Source: Ursus arctos
Lineage: Eukaryota; Chordata; Mammalia; Carnivora; Ursidae
Reading direction: 5' to 3'
Assembly (NCBI RefSeq): GCF_023065955.2
Contig: NW_026622764.1
Coordinates: 75,943,333 to 76,007,332 of the forward strand
Length of the DNA: 64,000 bases
Every line of letters starts with the position of its first letter. Position 1 is the first letter of the stretch. The notes under the pieces are model-generated. The model saw only the letters and a list, made by a program, of their open reading frames with translations, was not told where the DNA came from and searched no databases. This document shows positions 22,566-37,500 of this stretch, piece by piece. A program made the translations under genes and the position numbers.

Positions 22566-25500
22566 GTGAGCTCTACGCCTAATGTGGGGCTTGAACTCAT
22601 GACCCTGAGATCAAGAGGGTCTGAGCCAGCTAGGTGCCTCTTTGGACACTTGATATGTAGCTGAATTGACAAAGCTTGTGCTAATTTGCCTTCTTACCAG
22701 TGTATTAACTGTGTACACAAATTTTGCATTTTCTTCTGGTTTTATAAGTAAAAGTTGAAATAACTTTTCTATTTGCAGCCAATATGTATTACAGAAAATA
22801 TGGAATTGTGGTAGAGAAAATGACCACCAAAAAATCTCATCAGCAGGGAGTCTGCTGGGGATTCTCTTTCTCCCTCTGCCCCTTCCCCCTGCATGCACTC
22901 TTTCTCTCTCTCTTTCTCTCAAATAAATAAATAAATAAATCTTTATAAAAATAAAGGATTCAATTCAATGGTTTTTGATATATTCACAGAGTTGTGCAAC
23001 CATTATAGTAAATTTAGATTTTCATCACCCTCAAAAGAAACCCTTGTGACTGTTAGTATCCACTCCCCACAATCCCACTCCCTCCTACCACACTAGCCTT
23101 ATGCAACCACTAATCTATTTCCTGTCTGTATAAATTTGCCTATTCTGCGTATTTCAGATAAAAGGAGTCATACAATTAGTAGGCTTTTGTGATTTATTTT
23201 AGCATAATGTTGCAAGGTTTATTCATGTCATAAGCATGTATCAGTACTTCATTCCATTGTATTGCTGAATAATATTCCATTGTACGTATATACCGCGTTG
23301 TGTTTATTCATCAGTTGATGAACATTTGGGTTGTTTCCACTTTTTAGCTATTATGAATGTATGTAAACATCTGTGGGTGAGTTTTGGGTGAACACAATGT
23401 TTTCAGTTCTGTTTAGCATGTGCTTACAGGTAGAATGATATGATATGATAACTCTATGTTTAACTTTTGAAGAGCTGCCAAATTGTTTTCCAAAGTGGAT
23501 GTACCATTGTACATTTCCACCAGCAATGAATGAAGGTTGCAGTTGCTCCACATCCTCATCATTTATTATTTGTCTTTTTGAATATAGTCATTCTAGTGGG
23601 TATGAAGTATCACTGTTGTGATGACTTGCACTTCCTAAATGAAAATTGGTCAGCTTTTAACAGGTGAAAGGACATCTTCAAAGGACGCATGTTTCAGAAA
23701 GAAAAATATAATTATTTAAAAAACTGCCTTTACATGATGTATATTAGACATATTGCAACTGATTAATAAGAAAGTTGACAGTACAGTGGGTGAAGGATGT
23801 CTTTTCAATAAATGGTGCCAGGTCAGTTGGACGCTCCTATGGCAAGTAAGAATGGATCTTGATCCTTACCTCTTACCGTATTAAAAAAAAAAAATCAATT
23901 CCAGGTAGACTGTAGCTCTCAATTCAAAAGGCAAACAATAAAGCACTTAGAAGATAATGTAAGTGTTGTCATTGACAAAGATTTTAAAACTAGGAACCAG
24001 AAGGTGCTCACCATAAAAAAATTGCTAAGTCAGATTACATTTTCTCCTCTCCCTCCCTTCTTCCCTTCTTGATCTGAGTACTGATTATGTACGGTATGTT
24101 TACTTTCAAAGTTCATGAAGCTATATACTTAGGACTTTTGTACTTTTCTGTATGTATAATTTCATCAATTTTAAAAGAAAGGCCTTCACACTTTTTTTTG
24201 TAATTGGCAAGAAATAAATTATGAATAAATAGACAAGGATTTCATAATTCTAAGAAAGAATACTAAATTATATTTTCTATTCTTTTTCCTCCTTTTCCTT
24301 ATTGCACTTTTTCCTCTCTATTCATATTGAAGACTGTGAAGATTACCCAATGAGAATTTTATATGACCTTCATTCAGAAGTCCAGACTCTAAAGGTATCA
24401 CTTCTACAGTATTAATGTATCATCTTTGTGTCATAATTTTTAAAATCTAAGTAGACTTAGTCAAAAGATAGAGAAATTATAATGTACTTTTTTTCCTTAT
24501 AAAAGGATGATGTCAGTATTCTTCTTGATCAAGCAAGTTTGGAAAGTCAAGAAAGTATTGGTTTCATAAAGGCAACAAAAGTACTGATGAAAAAAAATTC
24601 AGTGGATATCATGAAAATAAGAGAGTTTTTCCAGAAGTATGGATATAATCCACGTGCCAAGAAAGATTCAGGTGTGGACAACTTGTATTTTACGGTATTT
24701 GTTTTAGTATTAAAGAAGGAAGGCAGCATGATTAAATATGACTGCTCTGGGCTTGGCCATGGTTTCTGGTTTTGGCTCTGCCGTTATGTAACTGTCATGT
24801 GTGATCATCATTATTCATCAAACACTGTGCTGGGTGCAGTGCTGATTGGTGGTCTTGCTCTCCTTTCCAAAATGCTAGGTAAAAGAAGAGTACAAGATAT
24901 AAATCTTCAAGATTTTAGGATAGTTGGTTTCTTTTATTTATTTATTTATTTATTTATTTAGGATAGTCGGTTTCTAGTCAGCTCTGCCAATAAATAGCTG
25001 AGAGGCTAATCAATTTTCTCGTCTGTAGAATGAGAAATTTTGGGCATTATACACTGATAAAGGCCTTTTTAAATTCTCCAGTTTTAATGAAGGTTAGTAT
25101 AGCATGGTGGTTTAGAATTTAGAGCCAAATTATCTGAATGCAAATCTCTAATTCCACCATTTATTAGCTGTATTATCTTTGACCAGTTACTTAACGGTGT
25201 ACCTCAGTGTCTCCTCTGTAAAGTGGAGATGTTTAATAGTATCTACGTCTGAGGTTGTAGAAGGATTGAATGAGATAAAATTTGTTTAGAACAGCACCTG
25301 GCATGTTAATCACCCAGTGTTAACTACTATTAGGCCCATACCTGTGAGTGGCTAATTTTCATATGCTTCATTGTCTTTGTTTCTGTGAAGAGAATGATCT
25401 TTGTACATAAGTAAACCATTAATTAAATTCAACAAATGTATCTTGAGGATATGTGTGGAGGATAAATTAAACAGTCTGCATGGTACAACGGAAAGCATTC

Positions 25501-28500
25501 AGTTGACTTTAGTGTGAACAAGCTATGGATTCAAGTACTGGCTCCACCAGTTACTACATGTGTGTGACCTTGGATAATTTCTCTGAATTGCTTTTTCCTC
25601 ACTTGCAAAATAGGAATGATAATACCTCTCTATGAGGCAGTGATATGGTGATGATTTTATTAATCTCTTCAGTGATAGCCTTGTGATAAATAAGAGAATA
25701 GGTTTTTGGTAGCCTTTATAACATTTCTCCAAATTAACAGAAAGCACAATGCCTAAACAGAACTCTGAATCAGCAGCTCTTCCAAGGGCCAAAAGTCTTG
25801 AAACCAAAGTCTGTAACTTTTTTTTTTTTTGATGTGGTACATACTCCATATATAATACATCCTGGTTTATCATGCATGCAAAAATAGTACCCTATCCTAA
25901 TTCATTTCCTGTTCCCAGTCAAAACAAAGAAAATACGGCCTTCAGAGAAAACAATGTGCTCCTCTTCACTTCCTCCAGTCTGTTGGATCTCTTAGCTGGC
26001 CCGGGAAATGTACAACCTAAATTTATCCCTTTCCTCTTCCTTTGGATCTAAAAGATTCTGGCAGGGATCTGTACCAGCGCCTCACCCCATTTTAACTATA
26101 GACTTTCCTTTAAAAGATGAAGTGAACAAAAAAGGTCATTATCATACTTACAAAAATATATTCCAATTCATAACAAGAAAAGTACAAATACTTTTTTCTT
26201 TAAAAGAATGCAAGAAACGGGCGCCTGGGTGGCGCAGTCATTAAGCGTCTGCCTTCGGCTCGGGGCGTGATCCCGGCATTCTGGGATCGAGCCCCACATC
26301 AAGCTCCTCCGCGATGAGCCTGCTTCTTCCTCTCCCACTCCCCCTGCTTGTGTTTCCTCTCTCGCTGGCTGTCTCTATCTCTGTCAAATGAATAAATAAA
26401 TAAATCTTTAAAAAAAAAAAAGAATGCAAGAAACAGATTTTGGAGAAACTTTTTCCCATTTCTTTCAATATGTGCAATTGTTTACAATTCATATTTCCAA
26501 TTTGGCAACCAAGTGGTACCTATTCAAGGTCATCTAAAACAGATCTTTGCATTAACTCCCTCCCTCCTTATTCTTAAACAAATGGTAGTGTTTGGAATCA
26601 AAGGATGTGGGTTCAAGTCTTCCCTCTTTAAATTTTAATCAGCTGAGTGTTTTCCAAAATGTTGTTTGGTACCTTTATTTATAAAAATGAGGAAAAAATA
26701 TCCTAAGATATTTCATGCTTGAAACAGTTAATACGAAAATTAAATGGAGTGAAACATTAAAATGCTTGTCCCAGGGGGAATTCTAAACACATTTTCATTT
26801 GTCTTCCTTCATCTCACCCTCTCCATTTTCTCTTCCTTTCCGGGACCCTTTCTAATTAGTGGTTCACTTTTCTTCTCCACAGCATGCTACAAATTTTACA
26901 TCTGTTCTCCAGCATTTTCTTACACCCGTTCCATTCTCCATACCTTGTTATCTCACTGAAGCCCTGTCACTTATTAAGTTAATCTCTGCCCAGTTCCTGG
27001 TCAAATCCACTTATCTTCTTTCTGGTTATCTTCTTTGACTTTCTGTTGTCTCACACTAAAATCTAGTATTTCTCCTTCTTAAACTCTTTCTTGGCATCAT
27101 AGTACCATCCCGGACCTTTTAACTGCAGCTTGGGTCCCACATCAAATTCATTAACCATTAATGTATGCAGGAAATGTCAAAGGATGTGGGGAAGAGCACA
27201 GTTGTTGCTCAATTATTTAGTCTGAAATGCTCAGTGTGGTGGTTAGGCGTGCAGGGTCTGGAGCCAGATATAACCTACTCAGGGTTGAGAAACTATATGT
27301 CTTTCTAATGCTCTCCTGTTATTTTCCTCAACCAGGCTTTTAATACAGGTGTTCCAGACTGAGGATAAAAATTTATCTTGGTGTAACAGTGTTTCCTTTT
27401 TACTTAAACATCTGTAAATGAAAAACCTAAAATAATAGTATGCTTTGTGTTAAATCTAGATCATATTTAATTCTGCCCTGTGCTTAATGTCATAAAATGG
27501 TAAAATGGTTCTACAATCTATTAAGAGAGATGGTAAATCAAAGTAACTGAGGATATTGGACTTTTATTTGCATTGATTTTTCATCCTTTAACATGTTAGT
27601 TTACTTCTTAAATGTGTCATCGAAAATGGGATATGGCTACACAAGAGGCACATGTCAGGAATTTCCTGAAGGGACAATTGAAATAAAACTTTAGAGACTA
27701 AGGAGGGAATCAGGACTTTTGCCGATTTGGGACATTTCACACGGAGCTGTTTTGTATGGTTTTAGTACATGGAATTTTGTGGTTTGATGTTTGACCAAAA
27801 TATGACCTCCTTGGTTCTTCCTCACAGTGGATGAACAAGAAATCATTGACTCTGAATCAGAGTCCACAAAGCATGAAGATTTTCACATACCTGATGTGAA
27901 GGACAGTCTGTCTGATCCTGCTGTTCCGAGCACTTCTGGTTCTGAGAAGTCTCCACGGAGTCCACAGCTTTCCGATTTTGGACTTGAGCGGTACATGGTA
28001 TCCCAAGTTCCACCAAACCCTCCACAGGCAGTAAACGACCATGAGGAAGAGCCAAAAAATTTAACTCCGTCTTCTAAACAGTCAGTAGTTAAAGTACTAA
28101 AAACTCCAAAATGTGCTCTAAAGATGGATGATTTTGAGTGTGTAACTCCTAAATTAGAACACTTTGGTATCTCTGACTATGGTGCATGTTTAAATGAAGG
28201 TTACACGATGGGACTTAAAAATATAAAGGAGAATAAAAGGTAAGCCACATTCATAAAAGGCACATTTTATCTAATTTTCTAAATCTTTCGTATTTATTGA
28301 TTTTTCCTAGAAGAGATATGATATTTCAGACAGTAACTTTCCTTCGAATGGATTTCAGATATTTCACATTTCAAACTTCCCTGAATCACGAATTCCATGA
28401 GTAAAGTGTGAGCTCTTGGATTTCCGGTTAAATGCTGTAGGAGTAATATAGGCCTGATGGAGTTTGGTGTTTGGCGGGATAGAGAAGGGGTAGAATCAGT

Positions 28501-31500
28501 AAGAACCTGTGAATGATTTTGCACGGAGATGTGGGAGGAGAAGACTTGGGGATCCAGGATAAATCAAAGACTTCTGTTTTGTTACCTGTTATGATGCTTG
28601 GGAAAACAAGACAGGAAAACCCACAGCTTGGGCTAAAGGTGGATGCATTTCCATGTTGATTTAGAGGTCCCAGTAGAAGTGCTCTTGCGTGTAGGTATTT
28701 TAAAACATTCAGGTTTTTTGAGTTTTTTAAAAGACATTTTATATTTATTTATTTGACAGAGAGAGAGATAGTCAGTGAGAGAGGGAACACAGGCAGGGGG
28801 AGTGGGAGAGGAAGAAGCAGGCTCCCAGCGGAGGAGCCTGATGTGGGGCTGGATCCCAGGACTCTGGGATCACGCCCTGAGCCGAAGGCAGACGCTTAAT
28901 GACTGAGCCACCCAGGCGCCCCACTTGTAGGTATTTTAATATGAATTGGAAGCTCAGTGACCAGTTTTTGTCCTGGACTAAAGAGATTGGTAGTGAATAG
29001 TGTGGAAGTGGTACTTAAGGAGTTACAATGAAAATGAAAATACCCTGTATTAAAGCAGCCAAGCAAGAGCTAAAGATAAATCCATATCTTTAAGAACTAA
29101 TTATTAAAGAAGGAGAATAAGCATTCAACTTAAGGAGTCAAGTAAAAACCCCACAATTGTGGGGCAAAGAGAAGGGAGTAAACACCAAAGATAAAGTAAA
29201 ATGTCATTACAAAAGATCTTTAGAAGAGTAGAGTTGATAAATCTAAGAACTGGTTCTTAGATAAATGTAAATGCAGATGACAAAATTAGGAACGAAGGGC
29301 TATAATTATTAAGCTATTAGAAATACTATAGGGCATAGTATTGGGAAATTTGGAAAGTTCTGATAAATGAAAAGTTTTTGAAAATAGTACACAGTTATCA
29401 AAATCAGCTTGAAGTAGAAAACCTGTATAGGCCAGAAGTCAGAGAAGAAAACCGAAAAAGCTATCAGAGAACTAACTCCAAAAAGCTCTGAGCACAGATG
29501 GTTTTCTGGATGAATCCTTTCATAATTTCATAGAATATATATTTTTCATCTTATATAAAAAGTTATTTTTCTGAGAAGGGGAAATACATTCTGTCGTGGG
29601 TCCCAGCACCTTACCTGGACTCTTCAGACTCATAAAACGTCTGTTTTCCATTTCCTCACTAGTAAAATGTATATAACCATATCCATCCTGCTTACCACAC
29701 AGAGTCACTGGAGTGTAATGGATAACAAAGTTATAAATTGCCTTAAGAATGAGATACTATGAAAATAATGACCTTTAAAAAGAACTGTCGTTATCAGGGG
29801 TCTACAGACTACTGCCACAGGCCAAATCCAGCCTGCTGCCTATTTTTGGTAAAGGTTTATTGGAGCACAGACAAAAAAAAGTTCTTTTTCTAAAAGCAGA
29901 ATAAGACAGAGAAACGCTGCAGTTGAGTTTATGAGATTGACATACCCTTGATATAAGCACTGACAAAGCACACAAAAGGAAACTATAGCCGATCTAATTT
30001 ATGAACATGGATGTAAAATCCCAGTTAAAAAACTCACAAACTGAGAGGCCCTTGGGTGGCTCAGTCGGTTAAACTGCCTTTGGCTCAGGTCACGTACCCA
30101 GGGTCCTGGGATTGAGCCCTGCATCAGGCTCCCTGCTTGGTAGGGAGCCTGCTTCTCCCTCTCTCCCTCTGCCTGCTGCTCCCCCTACTTGTGCTCTCTC
30201 TCTCTCTCAAATAAATAAAATCTTTAAAAAATAAATGAATGAAATGATTTCTGAAAGTGGAAAAAACCATTCATATTTGCAACGAAAAAGTAAAATGCCA
30301 ACATCAGTCATAGGTAAAAGGTCTATGTGATAAAAACCATAAAACATTTCTGAATTACATAAAGGGGAAATTAGGGAATGTAATGTTTTTCTTTATCCAG
30401 ATAGATGGACTGAATATTGCTAAGATGTTTAATCACAACAAATTAATTTATAGATGTCATGCATTTACAAGAATTTTTTTCATGGTGGAGAAAGGGGTAT
30501 TTGTAAAATGATCCTAAAATTTATTTGGAATAGAAATAGAAAGTAGGAGTGGCTAAAAAAATGAAAAATAACAGTAATGAGGGAATTTGACCTACTAATA
30601 TTAAAATATATAAAGCTACAATAAGTAAAACAGTATAAAACTGTCCCAGAATAGATTTATAACTGGAATAGAATAGCCCAGAAACCAACTCTAATTTATA
30701 TAAGAAGGTGTTTTTGAAGTAAGAATGTTCAGTAGATTATGCTAGGACAGGAACGCCTGGGTGGCTCAGTCAGTTAAGTGTCTGCCTTCAGCTCAGGCCC
30801 CGGGTCCTGGGATTGAGCCCCGCGTCGGGCTCCGTACTCAGCGGGGAGCCTGCTTTTCCCTCTGCCTGCTACTCCCCCTGCTTATTCTGTCTCTCTCTCT
30901 GACAAATAAATAAATAAAATCTTTAAAAAAAATTATGCTAGGACAGTTGGTTAATTGAACCAGCTTGTAGTTATTTGATGACCCTCCTCTTTATAACTAT
31001 ATTTCAGACATCTGGGTAATTGGCTAGAATACCCTCAGTAACTAGATGATAGATCAGTCTTTCTAGTCCAAAAAAATGACAAGTTCTTAATCTCTATCTG
31101 TAAACTGGTTGCAAATTAATTCCACTTGATGGTTTTGAAACCATGAGATATATAATTTCTATATTTGAACTAATGAGTTAAACTTATGGCTTACCCTTAA
31201 GTCAGAGCTTCTTAACTTGCGTCTAAGTCACCTGTCAACACAAAATGGTGTATAGCCTTTTTTGAGCCATGGGTATACATTAAAAAAAAAAAAAAAAGGT
31301 TAGTTCCATGAGACTTCTGTTCTATAAAACAGAATTGAAAGTTTGTCTAGACTTCATGATATATAATTGAATTTTTTCCCAGAGGTTCAATATTAACTTT
31401 TTAAAATCTTATAATTTCCTTATGAATCACACCAGTGAAGAGGCCATAGAACCAGAACCAATGACCAGTGATAATTTCTTTGCCGCTCCTGGCCTCCAGC

Positions 31501-34500
31501 AGTTGAAAAAAAATGGTAAGTGTAATAATCACATTACTTCTCGGCTATCCTCTTTCTAGATTATTTTTGTACAAAAATGGTTCTGTCATCTTAGACATTC
31601 TCACAGCCCCTCTACATCTTTTCAGTTCATAACACTGAATTATATAAAGTACCATCCCATTCAGGTGCAGCATGATTTCATACTAGAGAAGGATATAATT
31701 CTCCGGTATGTTTTCCTACTTTTCGTGATTATAGTCCTTATCTGTCAGCTTGTTGTTTTTAACATTTTAACTTAAAACATATATATATATATATATATAC
31801 GCGTATATATATACGTGTAAATATATATATACGCGTATATATATACGCGTATATATATACGTGTATATATATGTATACACGTATGTATATATATTCAGTC
31901 ACCAGACTTTTGATACAGAGCCAATAGTACCTTTTTTTTTTTTAAGATTTATTTATTTATTTTAGAGGTGAGGAGCAACTAGAGAGGGAGAGAGAAACTT
32001 AAGTAGACTCCACACAGAGTTCAGAGCCAGATTCAGGGCCTGATCTCACAACCCTGAGATCATGACCCTGAGATTACGACCTAAGCCAAAACCAAGAGTC
32101 TGATGCTTAACTGACTGCGCCACCCAGGCGCCCCCAATAGTACCTTTTTAAAATTTAGCTTCAGCCTATTGATTAGAATTCTACATTATTTTTCTTACAT
32201 AAACCACATTCAGAGTACATTAGCTACCATTTCAAATTCTGTTTTTTTAGAATACTGCAAGAACTTAAAGAAAATTTTCATGTAGTGTTTTCATGTTTCT
32301 CCCACCAAACATGAAAACATTAGTTTTCACAAAAATATAAACAATTCTAGAGTTTGTGGGTTTTTCTGATTAATTATTTATAATTGTCTAATCTATATCA
32401 AATCTATTGGCATATTTTTTAAAGTAACTAGACTATCAGTTGTTTCCAAATTTATGAACATATTTTCAGAAAAATTCTTTTGTACTAATTTCACTGACAT
32501 ATATTATTAAATTATGTCATTAAATTATCAAGCTGCTTCTGGCATAAACAGAAGTGAAAAAATAAAAATGACTTCTGGTAAACGTAGAGCTCAGCTTGTA
32601 GGAAAGAGCCTGTCTGTGCCAAAGAGGGAGAGAGTGGACCACCACATCGTACATACCCAGAGTTAATTCCCGGGGGAGCATAAACTTTTTAGAAAATGAT
32701 GAAGGAGGAGAATATCTATATATATAACTTCTGAACTGGGATGAATTTTTTAAAGAAGAGCTTTCTGACTTAAAGCCTTCAGTAGACATCACAGGCCGTG
32801 TATTTTATGAAAGGAATGGCATGCTCAGGTTTATCCACTAGTACTTTGGTCAAGTGGGGGCTTGTTAAGAGAGTTTCTATTGTATTTTAGCTTGACCCTA
32901 TTCTTATGCCACCAAACTACCATCATTATAGTCCATACTTAGGAAAATTTAGTAACTTGTTTACCATTTTCTTTACTGTTGCTTCTTCTATCCTACTCAT
33001 TCCTTCTGGGTTTAGTTTTCTTCTTGTTAAAGCACATTCTTTAGCAGTTCTTTCAGAGATGTTATTTCTAGTCTGTGAGAAGTGCTCTCTGGTTTTGTGT
33101 CTGAAGACGTCTTTCTTTCTCATTTATTCATTTTTGAACAATAATTCAACTGGATATGGACAATAGGTTGATAAATGACTTTCTTCAATATTTTATAAAG
33201 AAATTATTTCATTGTCATCTGGTGTCCATTGCTGATGAGCAGAATGCTGTGGGTCTGATTTGCTTTCCTTTGTAGATTTTTGGTCTTTTCTTCCTGGTAG
33301 TCAGTAAGATTTTTGTTATTATCTTTGATATTCTACATTTCTCTGTAATTTTAAAATATGTTTGTTTTTATTTATTATGTTTAGAATTTGGTATGATTTT
33401 CAAACTAAGGACCCATGTCATCAATTTTGGAAAATACTCTGAGATTATCTCTTTAATAAAATTACCTTCCCTAATTCCTCAAGTTTTGTCTCCTGGAATT
33501 CCTGTAAGCTATATTTTGGGATGTTATCCTTCAGTCTCCTTGGTTAACTTCCCTTTGATATTTTCCTTCCTTTTCTCTATGCTACCTCGTGCTTTAGTTA
33601 GAACTTTCTTCCACTTTGCTATTTTTCTCTTACGTTGAGTCTAAATTATTATTTTAATCTATTGAATTTTTACTCCAGTGACTACATTTTCTGTTTTATG
33701 CATTTTTCTTTCAAGTGTGACTGTTCTTTTTTTCCCTTCCATAATACTGTTCTCTTGCCCCATGATTTCTGTGCCTTCCTTTATCTCTTTGAACGTTTTA
33801 AACATATGTGTCTGGAAGACTGGTTAAGGTATTGATACTTTTTATTGCTCTGATTCTCTTCCTTGGAGGTATTTCTTCTCACAGACTTTTAATTTTTAAC
33901 TGTGAACTCTTCTTCAGATGACGCTGTTTTCAGTGGAAGTTCTGGAAGCCACGGGTTGTCCTGTGGAGCTGTTTCATGCTCACCCCAGCCAAGGCCCCAT
34001 GGTTTACCAGTACACACAGGTTTTTAGTGAACTGCTTGACTCAGGATGCCTACACTGGGCTCATAGGGTAAACTCAGAACCCCCAACGCTGCACCGTGTG
34101 GAGTTGATACTTTGATTTTCAGTTTTTTTCTGAAGATTTAACCTTTAGCCTAGCTGACTAGGAGCCGTTCCCTTGGAGCCGGCGCCAGTGGGCAGGTGTT
34201 TTCCAGTTTCTGCTTCACACACCTCACTGCTCTTGCAGGCTCTCGGCTTGATGCACTGCGCTTTGTTTCAGTGCCTCCTAGGTTGGAGCCTGTGCCCTTA
34301 ACTTCTGTCTGTGCTTGTCCTAGAATCCCAGGTGTTTGGGTGTATACATGGAAATTTCATATTAAGTACATGTTAGCATCTTACTGAATTTGCTCCAGAT
34401 CTTTCTCTTCATGTTATACATGAAGCTAAATCCCCACTGTTACTCTCTTTCCCTTCCTCCCCTAAAGTGATGATTATTCTAGAGTTGTGTTGTTTGAAGA

Positions 34501-37500
34501 TTTCATTTAAGTTGCAACATACAATTTGTTTTCTTCTGCCACTTGGTTTTTTCACTCAATCCATGTAAATCCAGTTCATCCATTTTAATTGTTAAGCATT
34601 GTATGAATAAGCCATATTTTATTTACTCACTTGCTTATTAAGGAGTAGCTGTTCTTTACTATTACAGGCAGTGCTCTAATGAAATTGTTTCTTGTACACA
34701 TGTTACTCACATCTAGGAGTGGAGTTTCTACATCAGCGGGGATGCACATCTTCCAGTATTCTAGAAAATGCTAACTTGCCACCCGAGAGTGGCTGTCCTG
34801 ATTCTCTCCAGCAGTGTTTACATTCCTGTTTCTCCATCTTTTCCAGCACTTGATGATTTTTGACTTCATAAAATGTTGCCAGTCTGATAATTTTTCTAAC
34901 ATTTTTTTTTCTCTTTCATTTTTTTAAAGGTTTTATTCATTTATTTTAGAGAGAGTGTGAGTGGGGGAGGGGCGGAGGGAGAGAATCTCAAGCAGACTAC
35001 CCACACTGAGTTCAGAGTCCGATATGGGGCTTGATCTCATGACCATGAGATCATGACCTGAGCCAAAACCAAGGGTCAGCTGCTTAACCGACTGAGCCAC
35101 CCAGCTGCCCCTCTTTGATTTTTTTTTTTTAAGATTGCTTTCATGATACTATGTGTTAGAGGTATTAAATGACTGTATACCAGTGATTCTGTTTCTGGGA
35201 TCTCTTTCTAAAAGTTCTATAGTCAATTATGGCTTTAGAATAAATCCTAATGTCTTAGAAGGCAGGTAACCTCCTTGCCTTCTTCCTCCTCCTCCTCCTC
35301 CTTCAGAAATTTTATTTTCTCCATAAAGATCGTACAGATTTTAATGGATTGACATGTAGGTGTCTTGTCTTCTTTGTTGCTGTTGTAAAAACATATATCT
35401 TTTTTTTTTAAGATTTCATTTATTTATTAGAGAGTGAGAGTGAGCACACAAGCAGGGGGAGGGGCAGAGGGAGCCAGAGAAGCAAGCTCTCCACTGAGCA
35501 GGGAGCCCGATATAGGGCTTGATCCCAGGACCCCAGGAATCCTGGGATCATGACCTGAGCTGAAGGCAGATGCTTAACTGACTGAGCCACCCAGATGCCC
35601 CCCAAAATATCTTTTCTCAAATTATACTTTTAATCGTTTGTTCCTCTTCTGCTAGAACTATTCATTTTTATATATTGCTCTTATACCTTGCAGCCTTGGT
35701 GAGCTTTTATTAGTGCCGATGAGACTAGATAAGCAAATACAAAGTTTTGTTTCTTCCTGTCTAGTCAAGCACACACGATAGCTATTTCTTAAGTTATTAA
35801 AGATAAAGTGCACAAATTATATTGACTATGATTATAACCTAAAAGTTGAAACATTTCAACTTTATTTTCAAATGTATATTTTCATGCCATCGTTTGTGTC
35901 TTTTAGATGCCGACTCTACAGATTCTCCCTTGGCACCTACATTTTGCACTCCTGGTTTGAAAATTCCTTCTACAAAGAACAGTACAGCTTTGGTACGTTT
36001 CCATAACATTGAAAGCTCTAATCTTTTTCCTGATGACTCATATACACTATTTCAAGACTCAAACATTCTGTTTTAAAAACTTAAGACTATTGTATGTTAA
36101 CTGTACTTCAGTTAAAAAAACCACTTAGATTAATGCAGCCTTTAAGAGTAGTTTTACATATTTCTGGAGGGGAATTTAGCAGCATATAGCAAAAGCTTTA
36201 ACATTTTTCATACTCTTTAACCATATCTCAGGATTTATTCTAAGGTACATTGGCACAAAGAATTATAACAAGGAAGTTATAGAAGAAGGAACAGCATTAT
36301 TTATAAGAGCAAAAAAACAGGAAAAATCTGAATGTCAAGTGGTAGCAGAGAAGTGAAATACACTGAAGTATATGCTTTAAAGAACAGATAAGAACATAAA
36401 AAGAATGTTTTCAAGAAATATTTAATGATGGAAAATGACACACATGTGTATGGATATACAAACACACACAATATACTTTTTTCAAGGAAAAAGAGTAAAA
36501 GAATGGATAGAAACACACCAAGATGTGATTATCTCCAGGTGATAGATTTAAGGGTGATTTTTTAGTATTTTTCCAAATATTTCTCAACAAATTTACTAGA
36601 AGCATACATCATCCCTTCTTTAAAGTTGCTGTGAACACTTAAGACAACCAGTGCAGAAGACCGGGCTGTCCATTAACGTGACTAGTACATCTGAGGAGCT
36701 AACGTTTTATTTTTAAAAATATGAATTTAAAATTCAATAGCCCCACGTGGCTTGTTGCTACTGTATTGGACAGTAGCTCTAGACCAACAAAGTGCGATTG
36801 GTATCAGTTGAAGAATCTCTCGGGTTATTGGCTGCTAGGACTTGCCTCTTAAAACTAATCCACTCCTTGTGCTCCAGTGTGGAAGGCACTGCACTGATGT
36901 GACTCTCCCTCTTTATTAACTCTGACCCTAGGGAGATGAGGGCATTTGCTGGGTTGGTGAGTTTAGCACGAATTGCATGCTGAGCTTACGTCAGACGGGC
37001 TGTCCTGGTCTTGAGAGTGCGGGCGTGCGGTAGCACTTGTGCTCATCCGTGCTGTTATTCTCATGAGGCCCAGCTCAGTGGTGCCTGAAACTGGATGGGT
37101 GAATCCATCTAAATCTGGTTCAGTCAAGTCCGTTTAGTTTTCATATTAAGCTGTAGCTCAGCCGTCATTAGTAATGAAGGATGGTATTTCGTTCTCCCTA
37201 TGCCATTTCTTTGTTTTCTCAATTTTCTTTAGTAATCGGTTGAGGAAGAACAGGTCATTTTTTTGCTACTTCTCGGTTGGTTTTGTGCAACAGAACTAAA
37301 ATTGACTAATGATTTTTGTTCACTGTATTTTATAACATCATAATTTAATGATTTATTTTTGTTCAATAGGGATCCACAGATTATCCATTATCAAAAACAC
37401 ATAGTTCATCAAAAGATTTGGAAATGAAAGACTGTACATCGTTAGTTTTAAATTCAGACAAGTGTTTTGAGAGTTTTGCGGATCCCTCTTCTCCTGTAAT

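Larger units (their letters stand above)
29040..30745 (+). repeat. Old L1 ORF2 fragments, plus strand, SKA3 intron 4
   Basis: Blocks at about 29250-29530 and 30240-30720 (ATTATTAAGCTATTAGAAAT, GATCCTAAAATTTATTTGGA, ACAGTATAAAACTGTCCCAG) match degenerate L1 ORF2. They are interrupted by a hAT-like element and a SINE. Confidence 0.6.

Noticed and set aside
24539..24961. 140-codon frame starting in SKA3 exon 3 and running into intron 3
   Set aside because: Its first part is genuine SKA3 exon 3; the rest is read-through of the donor at 24671 into intron ending in a TTTA repeat. The spliced exon 4 continues the known protein.
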